Below the pieces are notes generated by a model. It did not search any database. It was not told the DNA's origin and saw only the letters and a program-made list of their open reading frames with translations. From NCBI GenBank assembly GCA_963709425.1, contig CAVPWG010000005.1:62001-126000 (forward strand): a stretch of 64,000 nt of DNA, read 5' to 3'. Every line of letters starts with the position of its first letter. Position 1 is the first letter of the stretch. The stretch comes from JAICJC01 sp963709425. Lineage in GTDB: Bacteria > Actinomycetota > Thermoleophilia > Gaiellales > JAICJC01. Below, piece by piece: positions 13,797 through 21,922 of this stretch. The translations under genes were made by a program, and so were the position numbers.

Positions 13797-16157
13797 CTAC
13801 TGTCGAGCCATCGCGATCTGCAGGCGCTCCTCGGGCGAGATCACATGGTCGAGGTCCTCCGCGGCTTCGTCAATGTCCAGCTGCACCCAGCGAACCTTGC
13901 CTGTGAACTCGCTGTCGCGGGGGCCATAGTCGTCACTCACCGGCGTCGCACTGTCACGCCCGACATCCGTCGTCTCATCCGCCGAGAAGAGCATGGGAAC
14001 GGTGGCCTCGACCCGTCCCTCGCCGACGGGGTTGCCGTTGACGATCAGTGTGACGTCACCACCCTTCCCCAGCCCGCCACCGTCGTATGTGAACTCCATG
14101 CGAACTTGATGCTCACCCGCAGGCAGCGCTTCCTTCCCGTAGACCTTGAAACGCTGGAGGCCGAACAGGTTGTAGCAGTAGGCAGGCCTCCCATCGTTCG
14201 CGTAGAGGACGAAGCCGCCGAAGGCGCCGCCTTGGGAGAGGATGACGCCGTTCGCCCCGCTCTCCGGCACCTCGATCTCGGCCGTGATCGCGTGTGACTT
14301 GTTCTTGAGGGCGAGGATGGAGCTCTCGGAGAGTCGGCCCATGCTTCCGAAGAGAAGCTGTGACGTGCCGTGGATGAGCTGCGGGCGTCCCGCAAGGTCG
14401 GGGTTGAAGCGCTCGATGCGGCGGTCGTCCAGCGGAAGCACGTTGTACTTCTTGGCCTCCTCCAGAAAGAGCAGCTGGAGCTCCGCGAGCTTTTCCGGCT
14501 CCTCGTTAGCGAGGTCGTGCGCTTGCGTCCAGTCGTCAGGGCCGTAGAGCTCCCACACGTCGTCGGCGAACGCCGGCATCTCGGTGGCCATCCAGGGGAT
14601 GCTGTGCCTGGTCACAGCAGTCCATCCCTGGTGATAGATGCCTCGATTGCAGAACATCTCGAAGTACTGCGTCGCACGACGCTCAGCCGCGCCTGCATCG
14701 TCGAACGAGTAGGTCATCGACACGCCGTGGAGCGGCATCTGCTCGATTCCATGCACGGTCACGGGCTCCGGCAATCCGGCGGCGTCGAGCACGGTCGCGG
14801 CGATGTCGATTACGTGGTGGAACTGCTGACGGACCTCATCCTTGGCGCGGATTCCCGCGGGCCAGTGCACCACTGTCCCGTTGCGGGTACCGCCCCAGTG
14901 CGACGCGATCTGCTTCGTCCACTGGTAAGGGGCGTCCATCGCGTGCGCCCAGCCGACCGCATAGTGGTTGTACGCGCGAGGCGTGCCGAAGTCGTCGATC
15001 CGCGAGGTCATGAAGTCGACCGTCTCGACCCCGATCGCCCCGTTCAAGATGGCGATCTCGTTGAAGCAGCCGTTTGGCGTACCTTCGGCTGAAGCTCCGT
15101 TATCGCCGATCATGTAGTAGACGAGGGTGTCGTCGAGAACGCTGAGGTCGTCGAGGGCGTCGATTAGCCGGCCGATGTGGTGGTCGGTATGCTCGAGGAA
15201 GCCGGCGTAGACCTCCATCTGGCGGGCGAGCACCGGCTTCAGGTCGTCCGGCATATCATCCCAGGCGGGAATTTCGGCAGCACGCGCTGTCAGTTCCGCG
15301 TCCTCGGGCACGACGCCGAGCTCTTTCTGCCGGGCCAGAGTTCGCTCACGAAGGGCGTCCCAGCCGTCGTCGAACTGCCCCTTGTACTTGTCCGACCACT
15401 CGGGCAGAACGTGGTGCGGCGCATGGGTTGCGCCCGGCGCGAAGTAGACCAAGAACGGCTTGTCGGGCATGAGCGCCTTCTGCTCGCGAACCCAATCGAT
15501 CGCCCGGTCGGTCATGTCCTCTGTGAAGTGGTAGCCCTCTTCCGGCGTACGGTCTGGCTCGACGGGCGTCGTGCCGTCGTAGATCGCGGGTGCGTACTGG
15601 TTCGTCTCACCTCCGATGAAGCCATAGAAGTGCTCGAAGCCTCCTCCACCCGTCGGCCACGAGTCGAACGGGCCGAGAGGACTCGTTTCCCAGACCGGCA
15701 CCTCGTGGCACTTCCCGAACTGCGCCGTCGAGTAGCCGTTCAGCTTGAGCGTTTCGGCGAGTGGCGCCGCGGTGTTCGGGCGGATCGAGTTGTAGCCCGG
15801 TGCGGAGGTGGCGATCTCCGTGATTCCGCCCATTCCAACCGAGTGGTGGTTTCGGCCGGTGAGGAGCGCTTGGCGTGTCGGCGAGCAGAGCGCCGTCGTG
15901 TGAAAGCGGTTGTACTTGAGCCCGTTCGCGGCCAGCCGCTCAGCGGTTGGCGTGGCGCAAGGTCCCCCGAACGCGCTCGATGCACCGAACCCGACGTCGT
16001 CGAGCAGGATGATGAGGACGTTGGGAGCTCCGTCCGGCGGTCGGAGCGGTTTGATGGGCGGGAACTTTGCGTCCGGGTCCTTGGCATCCTCATACACGGG
16101 TCCGGCGTACAACTGGTCCGGAATCGGCAGGTGATCGCGGTCGGACTTCTGGGGCAT
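13797..16157 (-). CDS. Type I arylsulfatase
   Basis: 786 aa, alkaline-phosphatase superfamily. The active-site motif is LCSPTRQALLTGR at about residue 91, where Cys is converted to formylglycine. Metal ligands are apparent in LLDDVGFGASS near 50 and in the later YMIGDNGASAEG segment. The length and the opening DHLPIPDQLYAGPVYEDAKD fit the large arylsulfatases of soil bacteria that release sulfate from aryl or alkyl sulfate esters. No signal peptide is evident, so it is cytoplasmic or exported by another route. It is followed two bases later by its activating enzyme. Confidence 0.95.
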   Translation of the reverse strand: MPQKSDRDHLPIPDQLYAGPVYEDAKDPDAKFPPIKPLRPPDGAPNVLIILLDDVGFGASSAFGGPCATPTAERLAANGLKYNRFHTTALCSPTRQALLTGRNHHSVGMGGITEIATSAPGYNSIRPNTAAPLAETLKLNGYSTAQFGKCHEVPVWETSPLGPFDSWPTGGGGFEHFYGFIGGETNQYAPAIYDGTTPVEPDRTPEEGYHFTEDMTDRAIDWVREQKALMPDKPFLVYFAPGATHAPHHVLPEWSDKYKGQFDDGWDALRERTLARQKELGVVPEDAELTARAAEIPAWDDMPDDLKPVLARQMEVYAGFLEHTDHHIGRLIDALDDLSVLDDTLVYYMIGDNGASAEGTPNGCFNEIAILNGAIGVETVDFMTSRIDDFGTPRAYNHYAVGWAHAMDAPYQWTKQIASHWGGTRNGTVVHWPAGIRAKDEVRQQFHHVIDIAATVLDAAGLPEPVTVHGIEQMPLHGVSMTYSFDDAGAAERRATQYFEMFCNRGIYHQGWTAVTRHSIPWMATEMPAFADDVWELYGPDDWTQAHDLANEEPEKLAELQLLFLEEAKKYNVLPLDDRRIERFNPDLAGRPQLIHGTSQLLFGSMGRLSESSILALKNKSHAITAEIEVPESGANGVILSQGGAFGGFVLYANDGRPAYCYNLFGLQRFKVYGKEALPAGEHQVRMEFTYDGGGLGKGGDVTLIVNGNPVGEGRVEATVPMLFSADETTDVGRDSATPVSDDYGPRDSEFTGKVRWVQLDIDEAAEDLDHVISPEERLQIAMARQ

Positions 16158-16385
16158 GTGACTTCCTTCGTGGGGGCAGCCTGCATGCCGAGTCTACTTC
16201 TCAGGGCACCGATTCACCTTCGTCTTGATCGGATGAACTCACCTGGATACGAGCCGCTCGACTTGAAGGGCAAGTCCGACCGGGCGTGATCGACTCGCTC
16301 GTCGCCGAATACGCCACCGCCCACAACGCCCAAAACCAGCCGCCGGAGTGACCGGCCTAGGTCGTCGCCTCCGGCACGAGAGCTT

Positions 16386-16407
16386 GGGACCACACCGGGA
16401 CCACACC
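16386..16407 (+). repeat. Tandem 11-base direct repeat
   Basis: Two exact, adjacent copies of GGGACCACACC. Short repeats of this kind occur near attachment sites of integrases; the position beside a tRNA fragment fits, but no integrase gene remains to support it. Confidence 0.45.
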
Positions 16408-16802
16408 GGCGCAGCATTCTGCGGCGTGTACGGCGTTGGCAGCCCGTGGAGGAATGCGGGTTCGGCCGAATTGGGCGGGCTAGAGTTTCGCCACCGCGAA
16501 CTGCCACGTCACCGGCCGTCCGACGTTGCCGACGTTGCCGGCGTAGTCGTCGCGGTTGATGCCCCGCATCGCAGCCTGGGTTGGGTGAGTTGGTCGCCAT
16601 ACTGGGTGTACAGGTCGATCAGCTTGTCCTGGGTGTCGTCATCCATCAGTCCTCATTGTCCCTCTCGTGGTCCATGGGTGGTCCGCAGCTAATCGCCGAC
16701 GCAGATTCAGAATCGCAACTTGCAACCCTAGAAACCGCGTCAACCATGCGGGTTAGAGCCGGTTCGGGCGGCCCGAGGCGTACCCCAGCAGGGTCACGTT
16801 GC

Positions 16803-16827
16803 GCGAGTTCGAGTCTCGCCCCGGGCA
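16803..16827 (+). tRNA. 3' fragment of a tRNA gene (T arm and acceptor strand)
   Basis: GCGAG, the loop TTCGAGT, and CTCGC form a perfect T arm, followed by CCCGGGC and A as acceptor strand and discriminator. No matching GCCCGGG lies at the right distance upstream, so the 5' half is missing. The bases just before (about 16786-16802) could be a long variable arm, hinting at a Leu- or Ser-type tRNA. Such 3' halves are left behind when an element recombines at a tRNA gene. Confidence 0.55.
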
Positions 16828-16844
16828 TACCCTTTTACCGCTGT

Positions 16845-17046
16845 CGGGCTACAAACGGCAAAGCCGAAGCTTTCATCCGCATCCTGCAACGCGAATGGGC
16901 CTACGCCTTCATCCACCCCACCAGCAGCCACCGCGCCAAAGCCCTCCCAGGCTGGCTGCGCTGGTACAACCACACGGCGGCATCGGCGGCCACCCACCCA
17001 TCAGCCGCGTCTCTCACGCAGCGAGTGTCCAACACCTAGGCCACGG
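16845..17046 (+). pseudogene. C-terminal remnant of an IS481/IS3-type transposase
   Basis: From about 16854 one frame reads NGKAEAFIRILQREWAYAF, then HRAKALPGWLRWYNH. This is the end of the DDE integrase core, including its catalytic Glu (xxExF) region and the WLxxYNxxRPH-type tail. At about 16977 the reading moves to another frame (HGGIGGHPPISRV), so a small indel has broken the tail. Nothing of the N-terminal helix-turn-helix or the first two catalytic Asp remains. Nonfunctional. Confidence 0.75.
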
Positions 17047-17110
17047 CACGGTGCGGCATCGTCAACCATCGATCGTCCGTCCCTTGCGTCGTGAGGCGAC
17101 GGCTGCCAGC

Positions 17111-18094
17111 ATGCATGCCGCCGTGCCCGAGCTATATCCGCCGATCGAGCCGCACGACCAGGGCATGCTCGCCGTCGGCGACGGCAACGAGGTGCACTGG
17201 GAGGTGTCCGGCAGCCCGGACGGGAAGGCGGCGCTGGTGCTGCACGGCGGCCCCGGATCGGGCTGCACGCCCTGGCACCACCGGTTGTTCGACCCGGCCG
17301 GCTATCGCACCGTCCTGCTCGATCAGCGTGGTGCGGGCCACAGCACCCCGCACGCGAGCGAGCCGGACGCCGACCTTTCGGCGAACACGACGGCGCACCT
17401 GATCGCCGACTGCGAGCGGCTGCGCGAGCGGCTCGGGATCGATCGCTGGCTGCTTCTGGGAGGATCATGGGGAAGCACGCTCGCGCTCGCCTACGCCGAG
17501 CAGCATCCCGACCGGGTCACCGAGATCGTGCTGTTCGGCGTCACCGCGGGCACCCGGCGCGAGGACGACTGGCTGTTCCGCGAGGGGTTGGGCGAGCTGT
17601 TCCCGGAGCAGTGGGAGCGCAGGCGCGCGGCGCTGCCGCCGGAGCTGCGCGGCGGCGACGTGGTCGAGGGCTACCACCGGCTGCTCGTCGACCCCGATCC
17701 CGCCGTCCGCGAGCACGCGGCCTACGAGTGGTGCCTGTGGGAATCGGCGACGCCGGCGTGGCCGCCGCGCACGGGACTGTCACCGCGGTTCAAGGATCCG
17801 CGCTTCCGCCTCGGCTTCGCCCGGCTGGTGACGCACTACATCGGCCACGACTCGTTCCTCGCCGACGGTGAACTGTTGCGCGGGCTCGACCGGCTGGCGG
17901 GCATCCCCGCGGTGCTCATCAACGGCCGCTACGACATGCAGGCGCCGCTGCGTACGGCCTGGGAGCTCGACCGCGCGTGGGACAGCGCCGAGCTGGTCGT
18001 GGTGGACGGCGCCGGACACTCCGCGGGCGGCGACATCGCCGCCGAGATCGTCCGCGCCACGGATCGCTTCGCGGGTAGCAAGTTGGGCCACTGA
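17111..18094 (+). CDS. pip: Proline iminopeptidase
   Basis: 327 aa, alpha/beta hydrolase of peptidase family S33. It removes N-terminal proline from peptides. HGGPGSGC (oxyanion region), LDQRGAGHSTPH, the nucleophile elbow GGSWGSTLALAYAEQHP, the acid in INGRYDMQAP and the His of GAGHS are all in place. The ATG at 17111 was chosen because upstream codons read through transposase debris. It begins only 65 bases after the decayed island, so its original promoter may have been disturbed. Confidence 0.93.
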   Translation: MHAAVPELYPPIEPHDQGMLAVGDGNEVHWEVSGSPDGKAALVLHGGPGSGCTPWHHRLFDPAGYRTVLLDQRGAGHSTPHASEPDADLSANTTAHLIADCERLRERLGIDRWLLLGGSWGSTLALAYAEQHPDRVTEIVLFGVTAGTRREDDWLFREGLGELFPEQWERRRAALPPELRGGDVVEGYHRLLVDPDPAVREHAAYEWCLWESATPAWPPRTGLSPRFKDPRFRLGFARLVTHYIGHDSFLADGELLRGLDRLAGIPAVLINGRYDMQAPLRTAWELDRAWDSAELVVVDGAGHSAGGDIAAEIVRATDRFAGSKLGH

Positions 18095-18235
18095 CCGTCG
18101 CGCCGGCGACCTCATCGCCTACAACGATCTCGGCGCCCTCCCGGCCCCGGTACCGGGCCAACAACCGCGGATCCATACGGCGAACGCACTATGCGTACCG
18201 CCGCCGCTCGCCGTCACGTGACAGGGCCTCCTTGG

Positions 18236-18763
18236 TCATGCCTCGGGGCTGGGCCCGCCCGTGCGGGTAGACCCAGCCGTCGGGTTCTCCGTCAGTTGAC
18301 GGCGGCGGCCTCTTTGGCCGGCGGGGCGGTGATGTCGCCGGCGGCGCTGGTCGGGTATCACCAGCACTGGGCAACCGGCGACGTGGAGGAGCCGCTGGGC
18401 GACGCTGCCCAGGAAGACGCCGGCCAGCGCGGTGTGGCCCCGGGTGCCTGTGACGATCACGTCCGCCGACTCCTTGGCGGCGGCATCGGCGATGATGACG
18501 GCCGGGCCGCCGGTCATGGAGCTGGTCACCTGCAGCTCGGCCTGGATGCCGTCGTCGTTCATCTGCTTGACCTGGCCGCGCACCCGTTCCAGGATCTGAT
18601 CCTCGTCGACGTGCACCGGGCCCGCCGCGCGCCCGGCCATGATCTCCTTCACGTGCACGGCCACGATCCGGCTTCCGGATTCCTTGGCCAGCCGAACGGC
18701 GTAGTCCACCGCTCGATCGGACGGCCGCGACCCGTCAACGGCCAAAACGATCGTCCCAAACAT
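18236..18763 (-). CDS. Universal stress protein (UspA), 3' end frameshifted
   Basis: The ATG at 18763 follows AGGAGGTG. The Usp domain starts MFGTIVLAVDGSRPSDRAVD and carries the ATP-binding GxRGHxxxxxxxxGSVxxxxLxxAxxPV motif (TGTRGHTALAGVFLGSVAQR). After VLVI the frame continues into an Arg-rich tail of about 35 residues. One base fewer in the GGG run at 18353-18355 gives PTSAAGDITAPPAKEAAAVN and a stop at 18292, a normal short Usp ending. I infer a single-base error or mutation there. It is divergent from the 211-aa membrane protein gene, 538 bases apart. Confidence 0.88.
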   Translation of the reverse strand: MFGTIVLAVDGSRPSDRAVDYAVRLAKESGSRIVAVHVKEIMAGRAAGPVHVDEDQILERVRGQVKQMNDDGIQAELQVTSSMTGGPAVIIADAAAKESADVIVTGTRGHTALAGVFLGSVAQRLLHVAGCPVLVIPDQRRRRHHRPAGQRGRRRQLTENPTAGSTRTGGPSPEA

Positions 18764-19301
18764 CACGCACCTCCTGTGCTCTCGGTTGATGGCACTAGTG
18801 TGGGCGCCCCAGCCAACCTCCCGCATCCGAACGCTCGCCGAATGCGCCTGCGGGAACACCGCATTCCTTCACCCTGAGCGCGACGGCGCCAGACAATCGC
18901 CTCCCCGCGCTGCTCAACGCCGGGTGGCAATCACACGGCATGGCGACCGGCCCACAACGACGAAGCCGGCGCGCCACCCGGTACGCGACCGCCTGTCGGC
19001 GGGCTGATGGAGGCGATGGCCAGGTCGCTCTTTGCGATCAGCCAGGCGATGACGCCCCGCGCACAGTCGCGAGCCACCGCGGCGCTTCGTAGCGGTCGGC
19101 TGTCGCGGCCCAGGGCCGGGTTTGACAGGCGAGGGTCCTAAGCGCGTGCATGTACGAGATCTTGCGGGAAGTCCGCATGGTGGCAAGCCGAGATTCCGTA
19201 TCGCATTTCAGCGTCATCTCCGATGGCGGTTCGCGTGCCGTGACCGAGACTGGGGATGTCGCAAGTCGGACACCCTGAGACCGGCATATAAGGAGGAGTT
19301 C
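18764..19301 (+). other. Divergent intergenic region
   Basis: 538 bases between two genes read outward. Frames on either strand are Arg/Pro-rich without domain character, and I call none. No clear stress-type promoter, repeat or RNA is visible. Confidence 0.4.
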
Positions 19302-19937
19302 ATGCGCAAGAGTTTTGAAATCGGTGGGTTCATCGCCGCGGCGATCCTGATTGCGTTTGGAATCGGTGCGATCGTGATGGGCGTGAATGCGCGCAGCACG
19401 GTGAACAGCACGCTCAACCAGGAGCAGATCGTCGGGACGCCCGACATGACGCCCACTGCCATCAAGGCGGAGGCGAAGCAGGCCGGGCTGAACGTCGCCG
19501 ACATCAGCTTCCCAACCACGTCCGTCGCCGGACAGGCAATTAACAACGGCGACCGGGCCCATGCGTTTGCCGACTACATGCGGATCCACGCTCTTGAGGC
19601 GACCGGTGGCCTGACCTACGCGCAGATGCCACGCTACGCCACTGTCGACGGCAAGGGCACCAACGATCCCACGCAGGCCCTGAAGGTCAACGGGCAGCCG
19701 CAGGACAACGGCGCGCGGCAAGTGTGGGTGACTGAGACGGCGCTCGCAACCGCGCTTCAGTCGAGCTACATGGCCAGCCAGCTGGCGCTGTTTGCGATCG
19801 TCACCGGCGTCGCTCTGCTGCTGGCCGGCATCGGCTTCGCGGTGCTCGCCGCGGGTGGAGCGCTCCGCAACCGTGAGAACGCAGTCGGGTTCCTTCACCG
19901 ACGCGACCACGCCACCGACCAGGCCGTGATCGCCTAG
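19302..19937 (+). CDS. Two-span membrane protein with extracellular domain (211 aa)
   Basis: The ATG at 19302 has AAGGAGGAG upstream. The N-terminal helix (IGGFIAAAILIAFGIGAIVMG), a hydrophilic domain of about 130 residues (35-165) and a C-terminal helix (LALFAIVTGVALLLAGIGFAVLAAGG) suggest a protein anchored at both ends with its middle outside the cell. Homologues in soil actinobacteria are often mislabelled as aromatic ring-opening dioxygenase LigA. No dioxygenase motif is present, so that name should not be used. The function is unknown. A stem-loop follows the stop. Confidence 0.82.
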   Translation: MRKSFEIGGFIAAAILIAFGIGAIVMGVNARSTVNSTLNQEQIVGTPDMTPTAIKAEAKQAGLNVADISFPTTSVAGQAINNGDRAHAFADYMRIHALEATGGLTYAQMPRYATVDGKGTNDPTQALKVNGQPQDNGARQVWVTETALATALQSSYMASQLALFAIVTGVALLLAGIGFAVLAAGGALRNRENAVGFLHRRDHATDQAVIA

Positions 19938-19965
19938 CGGGCTCGCACTCCCACGCCGGACCGTC

Positions 19966-19995
19966 GGAGGGTCGCCCCAACCTGGGCGGCCCTCC
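19966..19995 (+). terminator. Stem-loop after the 211-aa gene
   Basis: GGAGGGTCGCCC, six-base loop, GGGCGGCCCTCC: a 12-bp stem with one G-T pair, 28 bases after the stop and just before the next gene's start at 20007. Likely a terminator. Confidence 0.5.
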
Positions 19996-20006
19996 AGGGT
20001 TCTGCG

Positions 20007-20771
20007 ATGGGTCAAAGCGCCATATCCCGTATGAACCACAAAGTCCGTCACGAGGAACCGTCGTCTTGGGTCGCGCTTCAAGCCAGTCACCGATCGATCT
20101 CGGGCAACACGATTCGGGCGGCCGTGCTGGGAGCGAACGACGGGCTCGTCTCGAACCTCAGCCTGGTAGCTGGAGTGGCGGGCGCGTCGCTGGCCGCGCA
20201 GACCATCCTCATCACCGGGTTCGCCGGTCTTGCCGCAGGATCCTGCGCGATGGCTATGGGCGAATGGATCTCGGTACAGACGTCCAGAGAGCTCTACGAG
20301 CGCGAGCTCCGGGTGGAGACCGAGGAGCTCGTACGGTTCCCAGCGGAGGAGACCGACGAGCTCGCGGCACTCTACGAATCGCGAGGTTTCGAGCGGGCGG
20401 GCGCCAGGCAGCTCGCAGAGAGTGTCATCGCGAAACGCCCATTGGCGCTCGAGGTCATGGCTCGTGAGGAGCTCGGCATCGATCCAACCCAACTGGGCGG
20501 GTCGCCTTGGAAGGCCGCGGCCTCATCATTCGCCACGTTCTGCCTAGGCGCGGCCGTTCCGCTGATCCCATTCTTCGTCGCCTCGCGCCGGCCAGCGCTC
20601 ATCAGCAGCGTGCTCCTCAGCTCGATTGTCCTACTCGCACTGGGTGCCGCGGTGACGACTCTCACCGGCCGCTCGCCGCTTCGCTCCGGGATCCGCCAGT
20701 TGCTGTTCGGGCTAGGAGCCGCTGCGATCACCTACACGATCGGCCATGCCGTCGGCGCTGTCGTCGGCTAA
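20007..20771 (+). CDS. VIT1/CCC1 family metal transporter
   Basis: 254 aa. The family signature GANDGLVSNLSLVAGVAGA lies near residue 35, followed by the second helix (GFAGLAAGSCAMAMGEWISV). A charged cytoplasmic helical segment rich in Glu (about 95-165, RELYERELRVETEEL) resembles the metal-binding domain of plant VIT1, and three more helices close the protein. Members move Fe2+ or Mn2+ out of the cytoplasm. An ATG at 20031 is an alternative start. It would complement the DUF892 ferritin-like protein in iron handling; this link is inference. Confidence 0.9.
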   Translation: MGQSAISRMNHKVRHEEPSSWVALQASHRSISGNTIRAAVLGANDGLVSNLSLVAGVAGASLAAQTILITGFAGLAAGSCAMAMGEWISVQTSRELYERELRVETEELVRFPAEETDELAALYESRGFERAGARQLAESVIAKRPLALEVMAREELGIDPTQLGGSPWKAAASSFATFCLGAAVPLIPFFVASRRPALISSVLLSSIVLLALGAAVTTLTGRSPLRSGIRQLLFGLGAAAITYTIGHAVGAVVG

Positions 20772-20916
20772 GCCCGACGATCCCTCCATTTCGAGGACGG
20801 CAACTGTTCAATTGAATCAGGGGTCGCGGGCCGGTCCGAGCGTCGGGGGATCTGCTCATCGTGCTGTGCGTGGTCACCCTGATGCGACGACCCACCGTGA
20901 GAACGATCATGGATCC

Positions 20917-21336
20917 ATGCTCGGCACGATCCTGTTTGCCACAGACGCCTCCTCGAACCACGACGCGGTGATCGCGTGCGCTCATAGGCTGGCGATCCGC
21001 AACGGATCGAAGGTCGTGGTGGTGTTCGTGGGGGCCGCGTCGAGCGTGAGCCGACGTCTCCACCGGCAGATCGCGCACCTGCGTGAGGAGGGCGTACCTG
21101 TCCGCTTGGCGGTCGTGGCCGATGGCCGCGACAAGGCATCGGTGATCGCGCATATGGCGACCGCTTGGAGCGCCGACCTGGTGATGGTGGGTGGTGGTGG
21201 CAGCGGCGTCGACCTCGACCTGGCCCAGCGAGTCGCGGAAAGCTCAGCGTGCCCGATCCTGGCTGTTCCGGCGAAGCCGGCGTCGGTTAGCCCTCCGGTT
21301 CGGGCCGCAGCAAGCCTGTTTCGAGGGCGTAGTTGA
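20917..21336 (+). CDS. Universal stress protein, short form
   Basis: 139 aa from the ATG at 20917 (MLGTILFATDASSNHDAV). The Usp fold is complete: a first strand with D10, helix, VVVVFVG, helix, DLVMVGGGGSGVDLDLAQR, and CPILAVP. The nucleotide-binding loop is GGGGSGVDL rather than the usual G-x2-G-x9-G-S/T, so ATP binding may be lost. Its last 50 bases overlap the 3' end of the response-regulator gene on the other strand. Confidence 0.85.
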   Translation: MLGTILFATDASSNHDAVIACAHRLAIRNGSKVVVVFVGAASSVSRRLHRQIAHLREEGVPVRLAVVADGRDKASVIAHMATAWSADLVMVGGGGSGVDLDLAQRVAESSACPILAVPAKPASVSPPVRAAASLFRGRS

Positions 21337-21922
21337 CGAGGTCGGAGCGGGTCGAAAGCCGCAGCTTCACGAGGATGTGCGCTCGGTGCGACTCGACCGT
21401 GCGAACGCTGACGAACAGCCGGGACGCGATCTCCTGATTGGTGTATCCACGCGCTAGGAGTCCCAGCACTTCACGCTCTCTCTCGGACAACTCGTCGTCG
21501 CCATCGTGTTCTACATGAACCGCCAACTTCGCCCCGAGCGTGGGTGCGACGTAGGCCTGACCGTCAGCCACCTTGCGGATGGCGTCTACGAGCTCGTCGT
21601 ACGCCGCATCCTTGAGGACGTACCCCGACGCCCCGGCCCCCAGCGCGGCGCGCACGTAGTTCGGGTCTTCGTGCATCGAGAGCATCAACACCTTCGCGCC
21701 GGGCGCGGCCGTCGCAAGCGCAGGCAAAGCTTCGAGACCGCCGCCGCCCGGCATCGTCACGTCCAGCAGGATGATGTCCGGGGACAGCTCGCCGGCGAGC
21801 TCGATCGCATCGGCTGCTGTCCCGGCCTGCCCCACCGGCTCCATATCGTCTTGATGGCCGATCAGCAGAGCGATCCCGGCACGAACCAGCGAGTGGTCAT
21901 CCACGATCAGGATCCGCATCAT
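21287..21922 (-). CDS. NarL/FixJ-type response regulator
   Basis: 211 aa. The receiver domain (1-120) holds the acidic pocket VDDH, the phosphorylation Asp in IILLDVTMPGG (about residue 54), Ser in MLSMHED, and Lys in YVLKDA. Residues 145-205 are a LuxR-type helix-turn-helix (LSEREREVLGLLARGYTNQE; VSVRTVESHRAHI). Its start overlaps the stop of the histidine kinase gene by four bases, so the two form a two-component pair. It probably controls stress or redox genes nearby; the targets are unknown. Confidence 0.95.
   Translation of the reverse strand: MMRILIVDDHSLVRAGIALLIGHQDDMEPVGQAGTAADAIELAGELSPDIILLDVTMPGGGGLEALPALATAAPGAKVLMLSMHEDPNYVRAALGAGASGYVLKDAAYDELVDAIRKVADGQAYVAPTLGAKLAVHVEHDGDDELSEREREVLGLLARGYTNQEIASRLFVSVRTVESHRAHILVKLRLSTRSDLVNYALETGLLRPEPEG

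Larger units (their letters stand above)
16226..17046 (+). mobile_element. Decayed integrative-element island
   Basis: An 820-base patch between the sulfatase operon and the iminopeptidase gene with no intact gene. In order it holds a 38-codon tail fragment ending at 16351 (from about 16232, beginning DELTWIRAARLEGQV), which could be the end of a recombinase. Then follow a tandem 11-base repeat (16386-16407) and a minus-strand fragment in two frames (about 16482-16645). The 3' part of a tRNA gene (16803-16827) and a broken transposase (16845-17046) close the patch. The mix suggests an element once integrated at a tRNA and later eroded. The recombinase reading is weak. Confidence 0.45.

Noticed and set aside
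16482..16645. A minus-strand fragment (MDDDTQDKLIDLYTQYGDQL, then in another frame YAGNVGNVGRPVTWQFAVAKL)
   Set aside because: The pieces look like parts of one small protein in two frames, but each is too short and too damaged to assign. Mentioned only as part of the decayed island.
19302..19937. Annotation as aromatic ring-opening dioxygenase LigA
   Set aside because: That name is often attached to relatives, but no dioxygenase residues are present and the protein is a two-span membrane protein.
19038..20492. A 484-codon open frame on the minus strand
   Set aside because: It lies antisense to the two-span membrane protein and the VIT transporter, both with clear family features and ribosome sites. 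Its own translation has no domain and Arg/His-rich composition.
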